A DNA stretch of 5,493 nt from Bradyrhizobium sp. (GTDB lineage: Bacteria > Pseudomonadota > Alphaproteobacteria > Rhizobiales > Xanthobacteraceae): NCBI GenBank assembly GCA_025960445.1, contig JAICIT010000213.1, forward strand, positions 1 through 5,493, read 5' to 3'. Made by a program: the position numbers and the translations under genes. Positions 1-5,493 of the stretch are shown one piece after another. Positions within the stretch are counted from its first letter, which is position 1. The number at the start of each line of letters is the position of its first letter. Below the pieces are notes generated by a model that worked only from the letters and a program-made list of their open reading frames with translations, was not told the DNA's origin and did no database searches.

Positions 1-357
1 AGGGTCCTCGCCGCGGGCGGTTACTTCAACGATAGCAGCGCGCAACTCTACGATCCAGCGAGCGGGACTTGGACGATCACCAGCAATCTCACCTTCGGAC
101 GCTCCAGTCACACAGCAACCTTGCTACCCGATGGCAAGGTGCTCGTCGCAGGCGGTTTCGGATATGATGGTTTCGTATACATTCCTCTCGCGAGGGCAGA
201 GCTCTATGATCCGGCGAGCGGGATCTGGACCGCGACCGGCAGCCTCATCACCGGACGCGGAGGTCACACGGCGACATTGCTACCCGATGGTGAGGTGCTC
301 GCCGCAGGCGGATCCGACACCTTCCTTAATCCTTTCGCGAGCGCGGAACTTTATACA
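1..357 (+). repeat. Kelch repeat array, 3' part (2.5 units)
   Basis: One partial unit is followed by two units of roughly 50 residues. Each carries a W in 'G-[TI]-W-T', the 'HTATLLPDG' turn, 'VL[VA]AGG' and 'AELYDPAS'. The homology with the neighbouring gene's repeats runs up to 'SAELYT' (about 343-357); beyond that point the two proteins carry unrelated tails, so this is a domain junction. Confidence 0.85.
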
Positions 358-894
358 GCTGGCGGGGACGGCGAACTCACGCTGGTGAGCGCAGCTTCGC
401 GAAAAACCCACGGTGCCAAGGGCGACTTCGACATTGATCTGCCGCTGACCGGCGACTTCGGGATCGAATGCCGCACCGGTCTGACAAGATACATGGCCGT
501 GTTCACGTTCAGTAACGACGTGACCGGCGCCGATAGCGCCATCACCACTTGCGGAACAATCGGCAGCGTCTCTGTTGATCCGAATGATTCGCACAACCTG
601 CTCGTGACCTACAATGGCGCCACCTGTGATGGCGACGTCGTGACTGTAACCGCAAACAACGTGCATGACGATCAGGGCAACACCCTAGCCTCCGCCTCGG
701 CGAGCATGGGCCTATTGGTCGGTGACGGCACCGGCGACGGCAGAGTCACTAACGAGGACATCGCAGCCGTCCGAGCGGTAAAGGGTCAGCAGGCTAATAG
801 CTCTAACTTCCGCAATGATGTGACCGTCGACGGAAGGATCAACAATCAGGACATACAAACGGTGCGGTCACACCGAGGCGACGTCCTGCCATGA
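1..894 (+). CDS. Secreted kelch-repeat protein with C-terminal dockerin-like domain (5' end outside window)
   Basis: The frame is open from base 1 to the TGA at 892-894, giving 297 visible residues; the N-terminus, presumably with a signal peptide, lies off the left edge. Visible residues 1 to about 119 are kelch-type repeats: one partial and two complete units with the pattern GTWT...HTATLLPDGKVLVAGG...AELYDPAS, which form blades of a galactose-oxidase-like beta-propeller. Residues about 124-240 form a beta-rich linker domain beginning 'LVSAASRKTHGA' with 'FDIDLPLTG' and 'GIEC' motifs. The last 57 residues look like a type I dockerin, with two Ca-binding loops of the D-x-T-x-D-G pattern. Function is unknown; an extracellular or envelope-attached carbohydrate- or protein-binding role is inferred from the folds. 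The next gene is a paralog 62 bp downstream on the same strand. The kelch assignment is firm; the dockerin call rests on the paired loops only. Confidence 0.88.
   Translation, partial: RVLAAGGYFNDSSAQLYDPASGTWTITSNLTFGRSSHTATLLPDGKVLVAGGFGYDGFVYIPLARAELYDPASGIWTATGSLITGRGGHTATLLPDGEVLAAGGSDTFLNPFASAELYTAGGDGELTLVSAASRKTHGAKGDFDIDLPLTGDFGIECRTGLTRYMAVFTFSNDVTGADSAITTCGTIGSVSVDPNDSHNLLVTYNGATCDGDVVTVTANNVHDDQGNTLASASASMGLLVGDGTGDGRVTNEDIAAVRAVKGQQANSSNFRNDVTVDGRINNQDIQTVRSHRGDVLP
724..888 (+). other. Dockerin-like domain, two Ca-binding loops
   Basis: Two 12-residue EF-hand-like loops are visible. Loop 1 (724-759) reads DGTGDGRVTNED, with potential ligands at D1, T3, D5 and D12. Loop 2 (817-852) reads DVTVDGRINNQD, again with D1, T3, D5 and D12. 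Each is followed by a short helix-like segment ('IAAVRAVKG' and 'IQTVRSHRG'), as in type I dockerin duplicated repeats. In cellulosomes such domains bind cohesins; in many other bacteria dockerin-like domains occur without known cohesin partners. No cohesin is visible here, so the partner is unknown. Confidence 0.7.
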
Positions 895-956
895 TTCGAA
901 ACACAATGACATCCAAGTGGTCCCGACCTAGAAGATAAAACGCGCAGTTAAAAACT

Positions 957-2087
957 ATGAAAATATTGCATTCGTTGATCGCCGGCCTCTGGTCGGCTAA
1001 GTCGATTCTTGCGCAGCGGATCGTCTATCCGCTTCTTGTCGGTGCGGGCCTGATGCTCGCGCACCCGTGCGCGGGCCAGACCGGGACTTGGACGGCCACC
1101 GGCAGCCTTGTCACTGGGCGTTATAACCACTCGGCCACCCTGTTGCCTGACGGCAAGGTGCTTGTCGCAGGCGGTATTGCTGTCTGCTGCGACTCTATCG
1201 CGAGCGCGGAACTGTACGATCCGGCGAGCGGGACCTGGACGGCCACCGGCAGCCTCGCTAACGTACGCGAACAGCACACAGCGACGTTGCTGCCCAACGG
1301 CAAGGTGCTCGTCGCGGGCGGTAACGGCGACTTTTTCTACAGCTCTCTCGCGAGCGCAGAACTCTACGATCCGGCGAGCGGGACCTGGACGGGCACCGGC
1401 AGCGTCGTCACTGCTCGCTCTACTCATACGGCAACGTTGCTGCCGAACGGCGAGGTGCTCGTGGCAGCTGGGTTATTCCTAACGAATCCCATCAGGAGCG
1501 CCGAACTCTACGATTCGGCGAGTGGGACCTGGAGCGCCACCGGCCGCCTCGTCGGCAGCGGACACAGCGGACGCGCTCAGCACACGGCGACGTTGCTGCC
1601 CAACGGCGAGGTGCTGGTCGCAGGGGGTTTCAACCCTGCCTTCATTAACCTTAAGAGCGCGCAACTCTACGATCCCGTGAGTGGAACCTGGACTGCCACC
1701 GGCCGCCTCCTCGGCAGCGGACGCGCTCAGCACACGGCGACGTTGCTGCCGGAGGGCAAGGTGCTGGTCGCAGGCGGTTACAACTCCGCCTACATCAATC
1801 TCAAGAGCGCCGAACTCTACGATCCCGCGAGTGAAACCTGGACTGCCACCGGCAGCCTTATCACCGCACGCGATTTTCACACGGCAACATTGCTGCCTAA
1901 CGGCGAGGTGCTCGTCGCAGGCGGTAACAACGGCGGCAACCTTGCAAGCGCAGAACTCTATACGAGCGCCGGTTCTGCGATCATGCTCGAGGCGGCGAGG
2001 CGCAAGATGGAAGGAACAATTGCGGCGCGCCTCAACTGGAGAGAGGCGAGCTCGACCGAATCGATATTTACCGGGATGGCGCGCTAA
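957..2087 (+). CDS. Secreted kelch-repeat protein, six repeats; C-terminal tail truncated by frameshift
   Basis: The ATG at 957 opens a 376-residue frame. Residues 1-41 look like a Sec signal: a basic N-terminus, a hydrophobic stretch 'VYPLLVGAGLMLA', and a plausible cleavage near 'CAG-Q'. No lipobox is present. Six kelch units follow at about 43-91, 92-141, 142-188, 190-242, 243-292 and 293-339, together enough for a complete six-bladed beta-propeller. After 'SAELYT' comes a fibronectin-like tail, 'LEAARRKMEGT...RLNW', which stops abnormally at TAA 2085-2087; the normal continuation sits in another frame up to 2221. Restoring one base near 2060 would give 421 residues. No good Shine-Dalgarno is seen upstream; the 62-bp gap is AT-rich just before the start. 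Function is unknown; it is probably an exported binding or envelope protein. The frameshift may be a real mutation or a sequencing or assembly error. Confidence 0.85.
   Translation: MKILHSLIAGLWSAKSILAQRIVYPLLVGAGLMLAHPCAGQTGTWTATGSLVTGRYNHSATLLPDGKVLVAGGIAVCCDSIASAELYDPASGTWTATGSLANVREQHTATLLPNGKVLVAGGNGDFFYSSLASAELYDPASGTWTGTGSVVTARSTHTATLLPNGEVLVAAGLFLTNPIRSAELYDSASGTWSATGRLVGSGHSGRAQHTATLLPNGEVLVAGGFNPAFINLKSAQLYDPVSGTWTATGRLLGSGRAQHTATLLPEGKVLVAGGYNSAYINLKSAELYDPASETWTATGSLITARDFHTATLLPNGEVLVAGGNNGGNLASAELYTSAGSAIMLEAARRKMEGTIAARLNWREASSTESIFTGMAR
1083..1973 (+). repeat. Kelch repeat array, six units
   Basis: Six tandem units of 47-53 residues share 'GTW[TS][AG]TG', 'H[ST]ATLLP[DNE]G[KE]VLVA[AG]G' and 'SA[EQ]LYD'. 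Units 4 (1524-1682) and 5 (1683-1832) are the most alike at the DNA level: about 131 of 150 aligned bases match by hand count. Unit 4 carries a 9-bp insertion encoding extra residues in its 'GSGHSGRAQ' segment. Confidence 0.88.
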
Positions 2088-2221
2088 TCGCAACCACGCC
2101 GAACGACCGCACCTACATCGATTCCACCGGCGACACCGGCCAGGCGCGCTACACTTATCAGGTCTGTGAAGGCGGCACCCAGACTTGCTCCAATGATGCG
2201 ATAGTGACCTTCCCGCGGTAG
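2060..2221 (+). pseudogene. Out-of-frame C-terminal tail of the upstream kelch gene (fibronectin-like domain)
   Basis: Reading from 2060 in the frame shifted relative to the 957 gene gives 53 residues starting 'IDIYRDGALIATTPND', continuing with 'TYIDSTGDTGQARYTYQVC' and ending 'TQTCSNDAIVTFPR' before TAG 2219-2221. This is the expected second half of a fibronectin-type-III-like tail whose first half ('RRKMEGT...ARLNWREASSTE') is in the main frame. The join needs one extra base, for example GAA-ATC instead of GAATC at 2058-2062, so the simplest event is loss of one A from a short A run. Conservation of sense in the tail argues that the loss is recent or artefactual. Confidence 0.8.
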
Positions 2222-2445
2222 GCGCCGGGCATCCCTGACTCTTGCCTAACTGAGGAATGAACGAAATCGAGGGGCGAGCGCTCGCTTCGGACAAGAGATA
2301 CCTCGCAAACACGAACAAGCGTGGGCGTCGGCGCGCCCGCCCTACACCTCATGTCGTGCTGGGCGTGCGTGCCATCGCTACTTTACCTGGCCACGTTGCC
2401 CGTCTCCCGCTGTGGCCGGAAATCGGGTCATGGTTGAGCGGCGAC
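2222..2445. other. Intergenic region without a supported gene
   Basis: This stretch between the kelch tail and the dockerin relic holds no ORF with recognisable similarity. An ATG at 2257 opens a frame, but it runs antisense through the end of the epimerase gene, and the GAGGA before it touches the ATG directly. The stretch contains a perfect 12-bp palindrome GCGAGCGCTCGC at 2274-2285 and a longer GC-rich inverted repeat at 2321-2345. I could not align it convincingly with the kelch or dockerin sequence of the first gene. Confidence 0.5.
2321..2345. repeat. GC-rich inverted repeat in convergent intergenic region
   Basis: GTGGGCG at 2321-2327 can pair with CGCCCTAC at 2338-2345, with one T bulged. 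The 10-base centre contains the perfect palindrome GGCGCGCC (2330-2337). It lies downstream of the kelch gene and about 150 bp past the end of the convergent epimerase gene. No T-run follows on either strand, so it is not a classical intrinsic terminator. It could be a dispersed intergenic palindromic element or simply a structured 3' end. Confidence 0.35.
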
Positions 2446-2491
2446 GGACATACAGACGGTGCGCTCTCACCGAGGCGACTTCCTGCCGTAA
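2446..2491 (+). pseudogene. Relic of the 3' end of a dockerin-type kelch gene
   Basis: These 46 bases match 849-894, the 3' end of the first kelch gene, at 40 of 46 positions by hand count. In frame they encode DIQTVRSHRGDFLP and a TAA stop, against DIQTVRSHRGDVLP and TGA in the intact gene. Immediately upstream the same frame meets a TGA at 2435-2437, and the first dockerin loop and kelch units are absent, so only the last 14 codons remain. The TAA at 2489-2491 touches the stop of the convergent epimerase gene. It probably remains from a deleted third paralog, or from a former dockerin tail of the second gene. Confidence 0.7.
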
Positions 2492-3544
2492 TTACAATGC
2501 GGCGTGGATCTCTTCCAGGATTTCGCTCAGGCCGTAGCGGAAATTCCATTCCGGATAATGGGCGCGAAACTTACGCACGTCACTGATCCACCAGATGTGG
2601 TCACCGATGCGATTGTCCTCGACATACTCCCAGGTGACTTTGCGGCCGCTGATTTGCTCGCAGAGGGCGATCGCTTCCAGCATTGAACAGTTACAATGGC
2701 GGCTGCCGCCAATGTTATACACCTCAGCGATGCGCGGCGCACGGATGAAAGCGACAAAGGCTTCGACGAGATCAAAACTATGAATGTTATCGCGCACCTG
2801 TTTGCCTTTATAGCCAAATACCTTGTAGGTCCGGCCGCTGACCGTGCATTTCATAAGATAGGAGAGGAAGCCATGTAGCTCCGTCCCGGCGTGAGCGGGA
2901 CCAGTCAGGCAACCGCCGCGGAAACAGGCGGTTGGCATTCCAAAATAACGGCCGTACTCCTGCACGAGCACATCGGCCGCAAGCTTTGAAGCTCCAAAAA
3001 GTGAGTGCTTCGTCTGGTCGATACTCATGTTCTCAGAGATGCCAGGTTCGTATTCATGCCCGGGCTCGATTTCCCAGCGCAGCTCCAGCTCGCGCAGCGG
3101 TAAGCGATTCGGTGTGTCACCATAGACCTTGTTTGTGGAAGTAAAGACGAACGGCGCTTCCGGACAAAAATTCCGCGCCGCTTCGAGCAGGTTAAGTGTG
3201 CCGTTGGCATTAACTGTGAAATCCGTCTCCGGATCGCGCGCCGCCCAGTCGTGCGAGGGCTGCGCCGCGGTATGGACGACAGCCACGATCTTTCGGCCAT
3301 GCTGTTTGAACAGCTCGTTTACGGCTGAGGCGTCGCGGATATCGATTTCGTGGTGTTGATAGTGAGGCAGCTTCGCGATCAGCGCGTCGCGCGTGCCGCG
3401 GGTGGAAGCTTCCTCGCCAAAGAAGCGCTTCCGCATGTCATTATCGATCCCGACGACAACCCCGCCACCGCGCGCGAAACGCCGCACGGTTTCCGAACCG
3501 ATTAGTCCGGCCGCGCCTGTGACCAAAACTTTGCCAGCCTTCAC
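2492..3544 (-). CDS. NAD-dependent epimerase/dehydratase, CDP-paratose/CDP-tyvelose 2-epimerase-like (extended SDR)
   Basis: The product has 350 residues, a normal length for extended short-chain dehydrogenases. The N-terminal Rossmann motif is TGAAGLIG (residues 9-16), with an acidic D34 after beta-2 that suggests NAD(H) preference. 'STNKVYGD' (136-143), '[12 protein letters not shown]' (247-258) and 'VYNIGG' (275-280) resemble Salmonella CDP-tyvelose 2-epimerase as I remember it. This family inverts C2 of nucleotide-linked dideoxy or deoxy sugars for surface polysaccharides; the actual substrate here is unknown. The usual catalytic YxxxK reads F183-G-A-S-K187, so the Tyr is replaced by Phe (codon TTT, 2998-2996). 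The start is GTG at 3544, only 3 nt after the pgl stop, which suggests translational coupling; no clear Shine-Dalgarno is seen. No CDP-sugar synthesis genes lie in the window. The family call is firm, the substrate is not. Confidence 0.85.
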   Translation of the reverse strand: MKAGKVLVTGAAGLIGSETVRRFARGGGVVVGIDNDMRKRFFGEEASTRGTRDALIAKLPHYQHHEIDIRDASAVNELFKQHGRKIVAVVHTAAQPSHDWAARDPETDFTVNANGTLNLLEAARNFCPEAPFVFTSTNKVYGDTPNRLPLRELELRWEIEPGHEYEPGISENMSIDQTKHSLFGASKLAADVLVQEYGRYFGMPTACFRGGCLTGPAHAGTELHGFLSYLMKCTVSGRTYKVFGYKGKQVRDNIHSFDLVEAFVAFIRAPRIAEVYNIGGSRHCNCSMLEAIALCEQISGRKVTWEYVEDNRIGDHIWWISDVRKFRAHYPEWNFRYGLSEILEEIHAAL

Positions 3545-3547
3545 TCG

Positions 3548-4246
3548 TTAGGCAGCACTGTCGATCATCCAGATGAGCCGTCCGTTTTCCGGCGCGACGC
3601 GGCTGGCCGGCAATCCCGAGTCACCCGTGAGGACGCGCTCCAGCACTGCGCGCTTCTTATCGCCCCGGGTTAGAAAAAGGACGACTCGCGATTGGTTGAG
3701 CAATGGCAAGGTCATGGTCAGTCGCCAACTTGCCAGCCTCGGCACGAAATTGGCCACGACCCGCCGAACTCGTTCTTCGAGCGCGTTCGTGCCGGGGAAA
3801 AGCGAAGCGGTATGGCCATCCTCTCCCAGTCCCAGCAGCATAAGATCGTGGCGGTAGATCGTTTCGCCATGCTGCGTCGCAAGCAGCGCGAGCTCGTCTT
3901 CGTATTGCTGGGCTGCAACCGCCGGATCAAGCTCACCTCGCATTCGCAGGACCGATTTGTCTGGGATGGCAAAGGGTTCAAAGAGTGACTCACGGGCCAT
4001 GCGATAGTTACTTTGCGGGTCATCCGGTGGGACACAGCGCTCGTCGCCAAAGGTGAATCGGAGATTCTCCCAGCGCAGATCGCCTGAGATCCGGCCAAAT
4101 TCGGCATAAACAGGTCGCGGAGTATTTCCTCCGGAGAGTGCGATCCGAAACTCCGCCCGCTCGGCTAGAGCGATGCGAGCCTGGTCAAGAATGAATCCGG
4201 CAGCATCCGCGACGAAATTCGCACTGCGAATGATTTCCGGCTTCAT
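3548..4246 (-). CDS. pgl: 6-phosphogluconolactonase
   Basis: This cytosolic enzyme hydrolyses 6-phosphoglucono-1,5-lactone to 6-phosphogluconate, the second step of the oxidative pentose phosphate pathway after glucose-6-phosphate dehydrogenase. From the ATG at 4246 the protein has 232 residues, typical of the DevB/Pgl family. Hallmarks in order are LSGGNTP (38-44), FGDERCVPPDDPQSNYRMA (66-84), LGLGEDGHTASLFPG (138-152) and RLTMTLPLLN (175-184). The active-site region with conserved GEDGHTAS is intact. I chose the ATG because it lies 5 nt after the msrA stop with a GAGG just upstream, although the 3-nt spacing is short. A TTG at 4264 would add six residues and overlap msrA by 13 nt. The epimerase gene follows after 3 nt. 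No zwf or gnd is visible, so the gene is away from its usual pathway partners, at least in this window. Confidence 0.93.
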   Translation of the reverse strand: MKPEIIRSANFVADAAGFILDQARIALAERAEFRIALSGGNTPRPVYAEFGRISGDLRWENLRFTFGDERCVPPDDPQSNYRMARESLFEPFAIPDKSVLRMRGELDPAVAAQQYEDELALLATQHGETIYRHDLMLLGLGEDGHTASLFPGTNALEERVRRVVANFVPRLASWRLTMTLPLLNQSRVVLFLTRGDKKRAVLERVLTGDSGLPASRVAPENGRLIWMIDSAA

Positions 4247-4251
4247 TTGCC

Positions 4252-4728
4252 TCAGATGGCGCAATGCGTTCGGCCATGCTTGCGCAGATATTGCTGATGA
4301 TACTCTTCGGCGCGGTAGAAGCTCGGCGCCGGCTCAATCTGAGTCACAATCGGTCGCGGGAAACGTCCGCTCCTGTCCAGCTCAGTCTTCTTTGCCTCGG
4401 CCGCGGCTTTTTGTTGCGCTGAATGATAGAAGACAACCGAGCGATACTGGTCACCGATGTCAGGACCCTGGCGGTTACGAGTCGTCGGGTCGTGGTTGCT
4501 CCAAAAGATATCGAGCAACTGCTCGTAAGTCACCCCTGACGGATCAAACTCTACCTCCACGACTTCGGCATGACCGGTTGTGTGGCTGCAAACATCCTCA
4601 TAAGTCGGGTTCTCGGTCGCCCCTCCGGCGTAGCCGCTCGTTGCCGATTTCACGCCTTTGACATTGCGAAACAGCTCTTCGACACCCCAGAAACAGCCCG
4701 CCCCGAAAGTCGCTTTTTCCGTGCTCAT
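4252..4728 (-). CDS. msrA: Peptide-methionine (S)-S-oxide reductase MsrA
   Basis: MsrA reduces methionine-S-sulfoxide, free or in oxidised proteins, using thioredoxin and ultimately NADPH. The start at ATG 4728 gives 158 residues, a compact MsrA without N-terminal extension. The signature GAGCFWG is at 9-15 with catalytic C12 flanked by the F13/W14 substrate pocket. '[13 protein letters not shown]' (51-63, E55) and '[12 protein letters not shown]' (92-103, Y95) are the other conserved blocks. C156, in the 'HCAI' C-terminus, is the likely resolving cysteine; C47 also exists. The frame is open further upstream to 4863, but that stretch looks unlike MsrA and lacks clear export features, so I reject it. 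No convincing Shine-Dalgarno precedes 4728. pgl starts 5 nt after the stop, so the two are probably one operon. No signal peptide is seen, so it should be cytosolic. Confidence 0.94.
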   Translation of the reverse strand: MSTEKATFGAGCFWGVEELFRNVKGVKSATSGYAGGATENPTYEDVCSHTTGHAEVVEVEFDPSGVTYEQLLDIFWSNHDPTTRNRQGPDIGDQYRSVVFYHSAQQKAAAEAKKTELDRSGRFPRPIVTQIEPAPSFYRAEEYHQQYLRKHGRTHCAI

Positions 4729-4802
4729 GGTTGAGCATGAAGCGGGAAACGCCGGTGCGCAACCGCTTTGCCAGAGCAGACTCCATAATGCTGAGGCCGG
4801 GC

Positions 4803-4860
4803 CGCAGATGGGTGCTGCGCATGCTTGGAATCCCGAAGCAGTCGCACAATCTCCAAGCGC
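4803..4860 (-). other. Two adjacent hairpins in the fabG-msrA gap
   Basis: Downstream of the fabG stop on the - strand, GCTTGGA and TCCAAGC (4852-4858 and 4823-4829) form a 7-bp stem with a 22-nt loop, extendable by GC/GC across a 2-nt bulge. Next, CGCAG and CTGCG (4815-4819 and 4803-4807) form a 5-bp stem with a 7-nt loop. The first begins 6 nt after the fabG stop. No T-run follows, so a standard intrinsic terminator is not supported. A weak terminator, a processing site or chance are all possible. Confidence 0.3.
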
Positions 4861-4866
4861 CAAGTG

Positions 4867-5493
4867 CTACATCACGATACCGCCGTCGACGGTCAATACC
4901 TGGCCGGTGATGTATTTCGCTTCCGCCGATGCGAGAAAGGCGACCGCGGCGGCAATGTCCGCTGGTTCGCCGAACTTCCGAAGTGGGATTTTCGTCAGAA
5001 CGGCTTCCTTGACTTCATCGGAGAGCACATCGGTCATGTCAGTGACGATGAATCCCGGCGCGATCGCGTTGACAGTGATGGCGCGGCTCGCCAGCTCGCG
5101 GGCGAGCGTTTTCGTTAGGCCAATCAATCCCGCCTTGCTTGCGGCGTAGTTGGCCTGCCCAGAGTTACCGATAAGTCCGGCAATCGAGCTAATGTTGATG
5201 ATGCGGCCACTGCGCTGCTTGATCATGGGGCGGATCACGCCCTGCGCGAAGCTAAACGCGCCGCGGAGATTCGTGTCAATCACGGTATCCCAGTCTTCAA
5301 TCGACATACGCATACTTAAACCATCGCGGGTCACACCCGCATTGTTCACCAGCACGTCAATGCGGCCGAAATCGGCCAGAATTTGGGCGCAGACTTGTTG
5401 CACCGCGGCATGGTCGGCAACATCGACCGCATAGGACCTGGCTGCCTCGACGCGAGCGCGATTGATCTCGTCGGCGGTTCGTCTGGCATTCGC
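4867..5493 (-). CDS. fabG: 3-oxoacyl-[acyl-carrier-protein] reductase (N-terminus outside window)
   Basis: FabG performs the NADPH-dependent reduction of 3-oxoacyl-ACP in type II fatty acid synthesis. The frame is open from the right edge to TAG at 4869-4867, giving 208 visible residues against a usual length near 247, so about 40 N-terminal residues with the TGxxxGIG cofactor loop lie outside. Visible are NNAG (50-53), the DTNLRG asparagine N75, catalytic S103 in 'ISSIAG', and Y116-x-x-x-K120 in '[21 protein letters not shown]'. '[14 protein letters not shown]' and '[20 protein letters not shown]' complete the classical SDR/FabG C-terminal part. All catalytic tetrad residues are present. It closely follows the E. 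coli FabG pattern, which makes a fatty-acid role more likely than a generic SDR. A 138-bp gap separates it from msrA, and no acpP follows as it does in many fab clusters. Confidence 0.93.
   Translation of the reverse strand, partial: ANARRTADEINRARVEAARSYAVDVADHAAVQQVCAQILADFGRIDVLVNNAGVTRDGLSMRMSIEDWDTVIDTNLRGAFSFAQGVIRPMIKQRSGRIINISSIAGLIGNSGQANYAASKAGLIGLTKTLARELASRAITVNAIAPGFIVTDMTDVLSDEVKEAVLTKIPLRKFGEPADIAAAVAFLASAEAKYITGQVLTVDGGIVM

Noticed and set aside
906..940. Possible sigma70 promoter before the second kelch gene (ATGACA ... GATAAA)
   Set aside because: The spacing is too long (over 20 bp) or the -10 match too poor. The AT-rich gap alone does not support a promoter call.
1066..1080. 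Lipoprotein signal in the second kelch protein (cysteine in 'LAHPCAG')
   Set aside because: The residues before the Cys (A-H-P) do not fit the lipobox pattern L-[AS]-[GA]-C, so ordinary signal peptidase cleavage is more likely.
1479..2318. Long - strand open frame of 279 codons opposite the kelch repeats
   Set aside because: It is an antisense shadow of repetitive GC-rich coding sequence. Its product is a mirrored repeat pattern with no family features.
2457..2472. Hairpin CGGTG-N6-CACCG as an intrinsic terminator between the convergent genes
   Set aside because: The same stem occurs inside the coding end of the first kelch gene (857-872 region), where it encodes VRSHR codons, and no T-run follows on either strand. 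It is best explained as retained coding sequence.
2257..2586. A + strand frame of 109 codons with ATG after GAGGA
   Set aside because: It overlaps the end of the epimerase gene antisense, runs through the dockerin relic in the wrong frame, has the purine run touching the ATG, and its product resembles nothing I recognise.
4729..4863. N-terminal extension of MsrA by 45 residues
   Set aside because: The extension is unlike MsrA sequence and lacks a convincing signal peptide or start. The ATG at 4728 places the GCFWG motif at the usual distance from the N-terminus of compact MsrA proteins.

Overview
The window is a GC-rich bacterial chromosomal segment in two blocks that converge near position 2490. 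The best guess for the source is a soil-type member of Verrucomicrobiota. This rests on the style of the secreted kelch proteins: a tail starting near 'SRKTHGA', then a dockerin-like module, and in the paralog an 'IDIYRDG'-type fibronectin-like tail. I associate these with that phylum from memory, so the taxonomy is an inference.

Left block, + strand (1-2491). There are two tandem paralogous secreted kelch-repeat beta-propeller genes. The first runs off the left edge and ends in a dockerin-like domain with two Ca-binding loops. The second (start 957) has a signal peptide and six kelch repeats. Its fibronectin-like tail is cut off by a one-base frameshift near 2060, and the lost tail stays readable in another frame to a stop at 2221. 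The next 270 bases hold no convincing gene. They contain GC-rich inverted repeats and, at 2446-2491, a 46-bp relic closely matching the end of the first gene's dockerin domain. That relic suggests a third family member was mostly deleted here, or that tails were swapped.

Right block, - strand (5493-2492), in transcription order: fabG (3-oxoacyl-ACP reductase, N-terminus off the right edge), a 138-bp gap with two small hairpins, msrA (methionine sulfoxide reductase A), pgl (6-phosphogluconolactonase), and an NAD-dependent epimerase/dehydratase resembling CDP-tyvelose/CDP-paratose 2-epimerases. The gaps msrA-pgl (5 nt) and pgl-epimerase (3 nt) are tight, so these three are probably co-transcribed. 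FabG uses NADPH, Pgl belongs to the NADPH-producing oxidative pentose phosphate pathway, and MsrA depends on NADPH through thioredoxin. A shared redox theme is possible but inferred.

I see no tRNA, rRNA, CRISPR array, transposase or defence system. The points of interest are decay and tail shuffling in the kelch family, and an epimerase whose catalytic Tyr position carries Phe.
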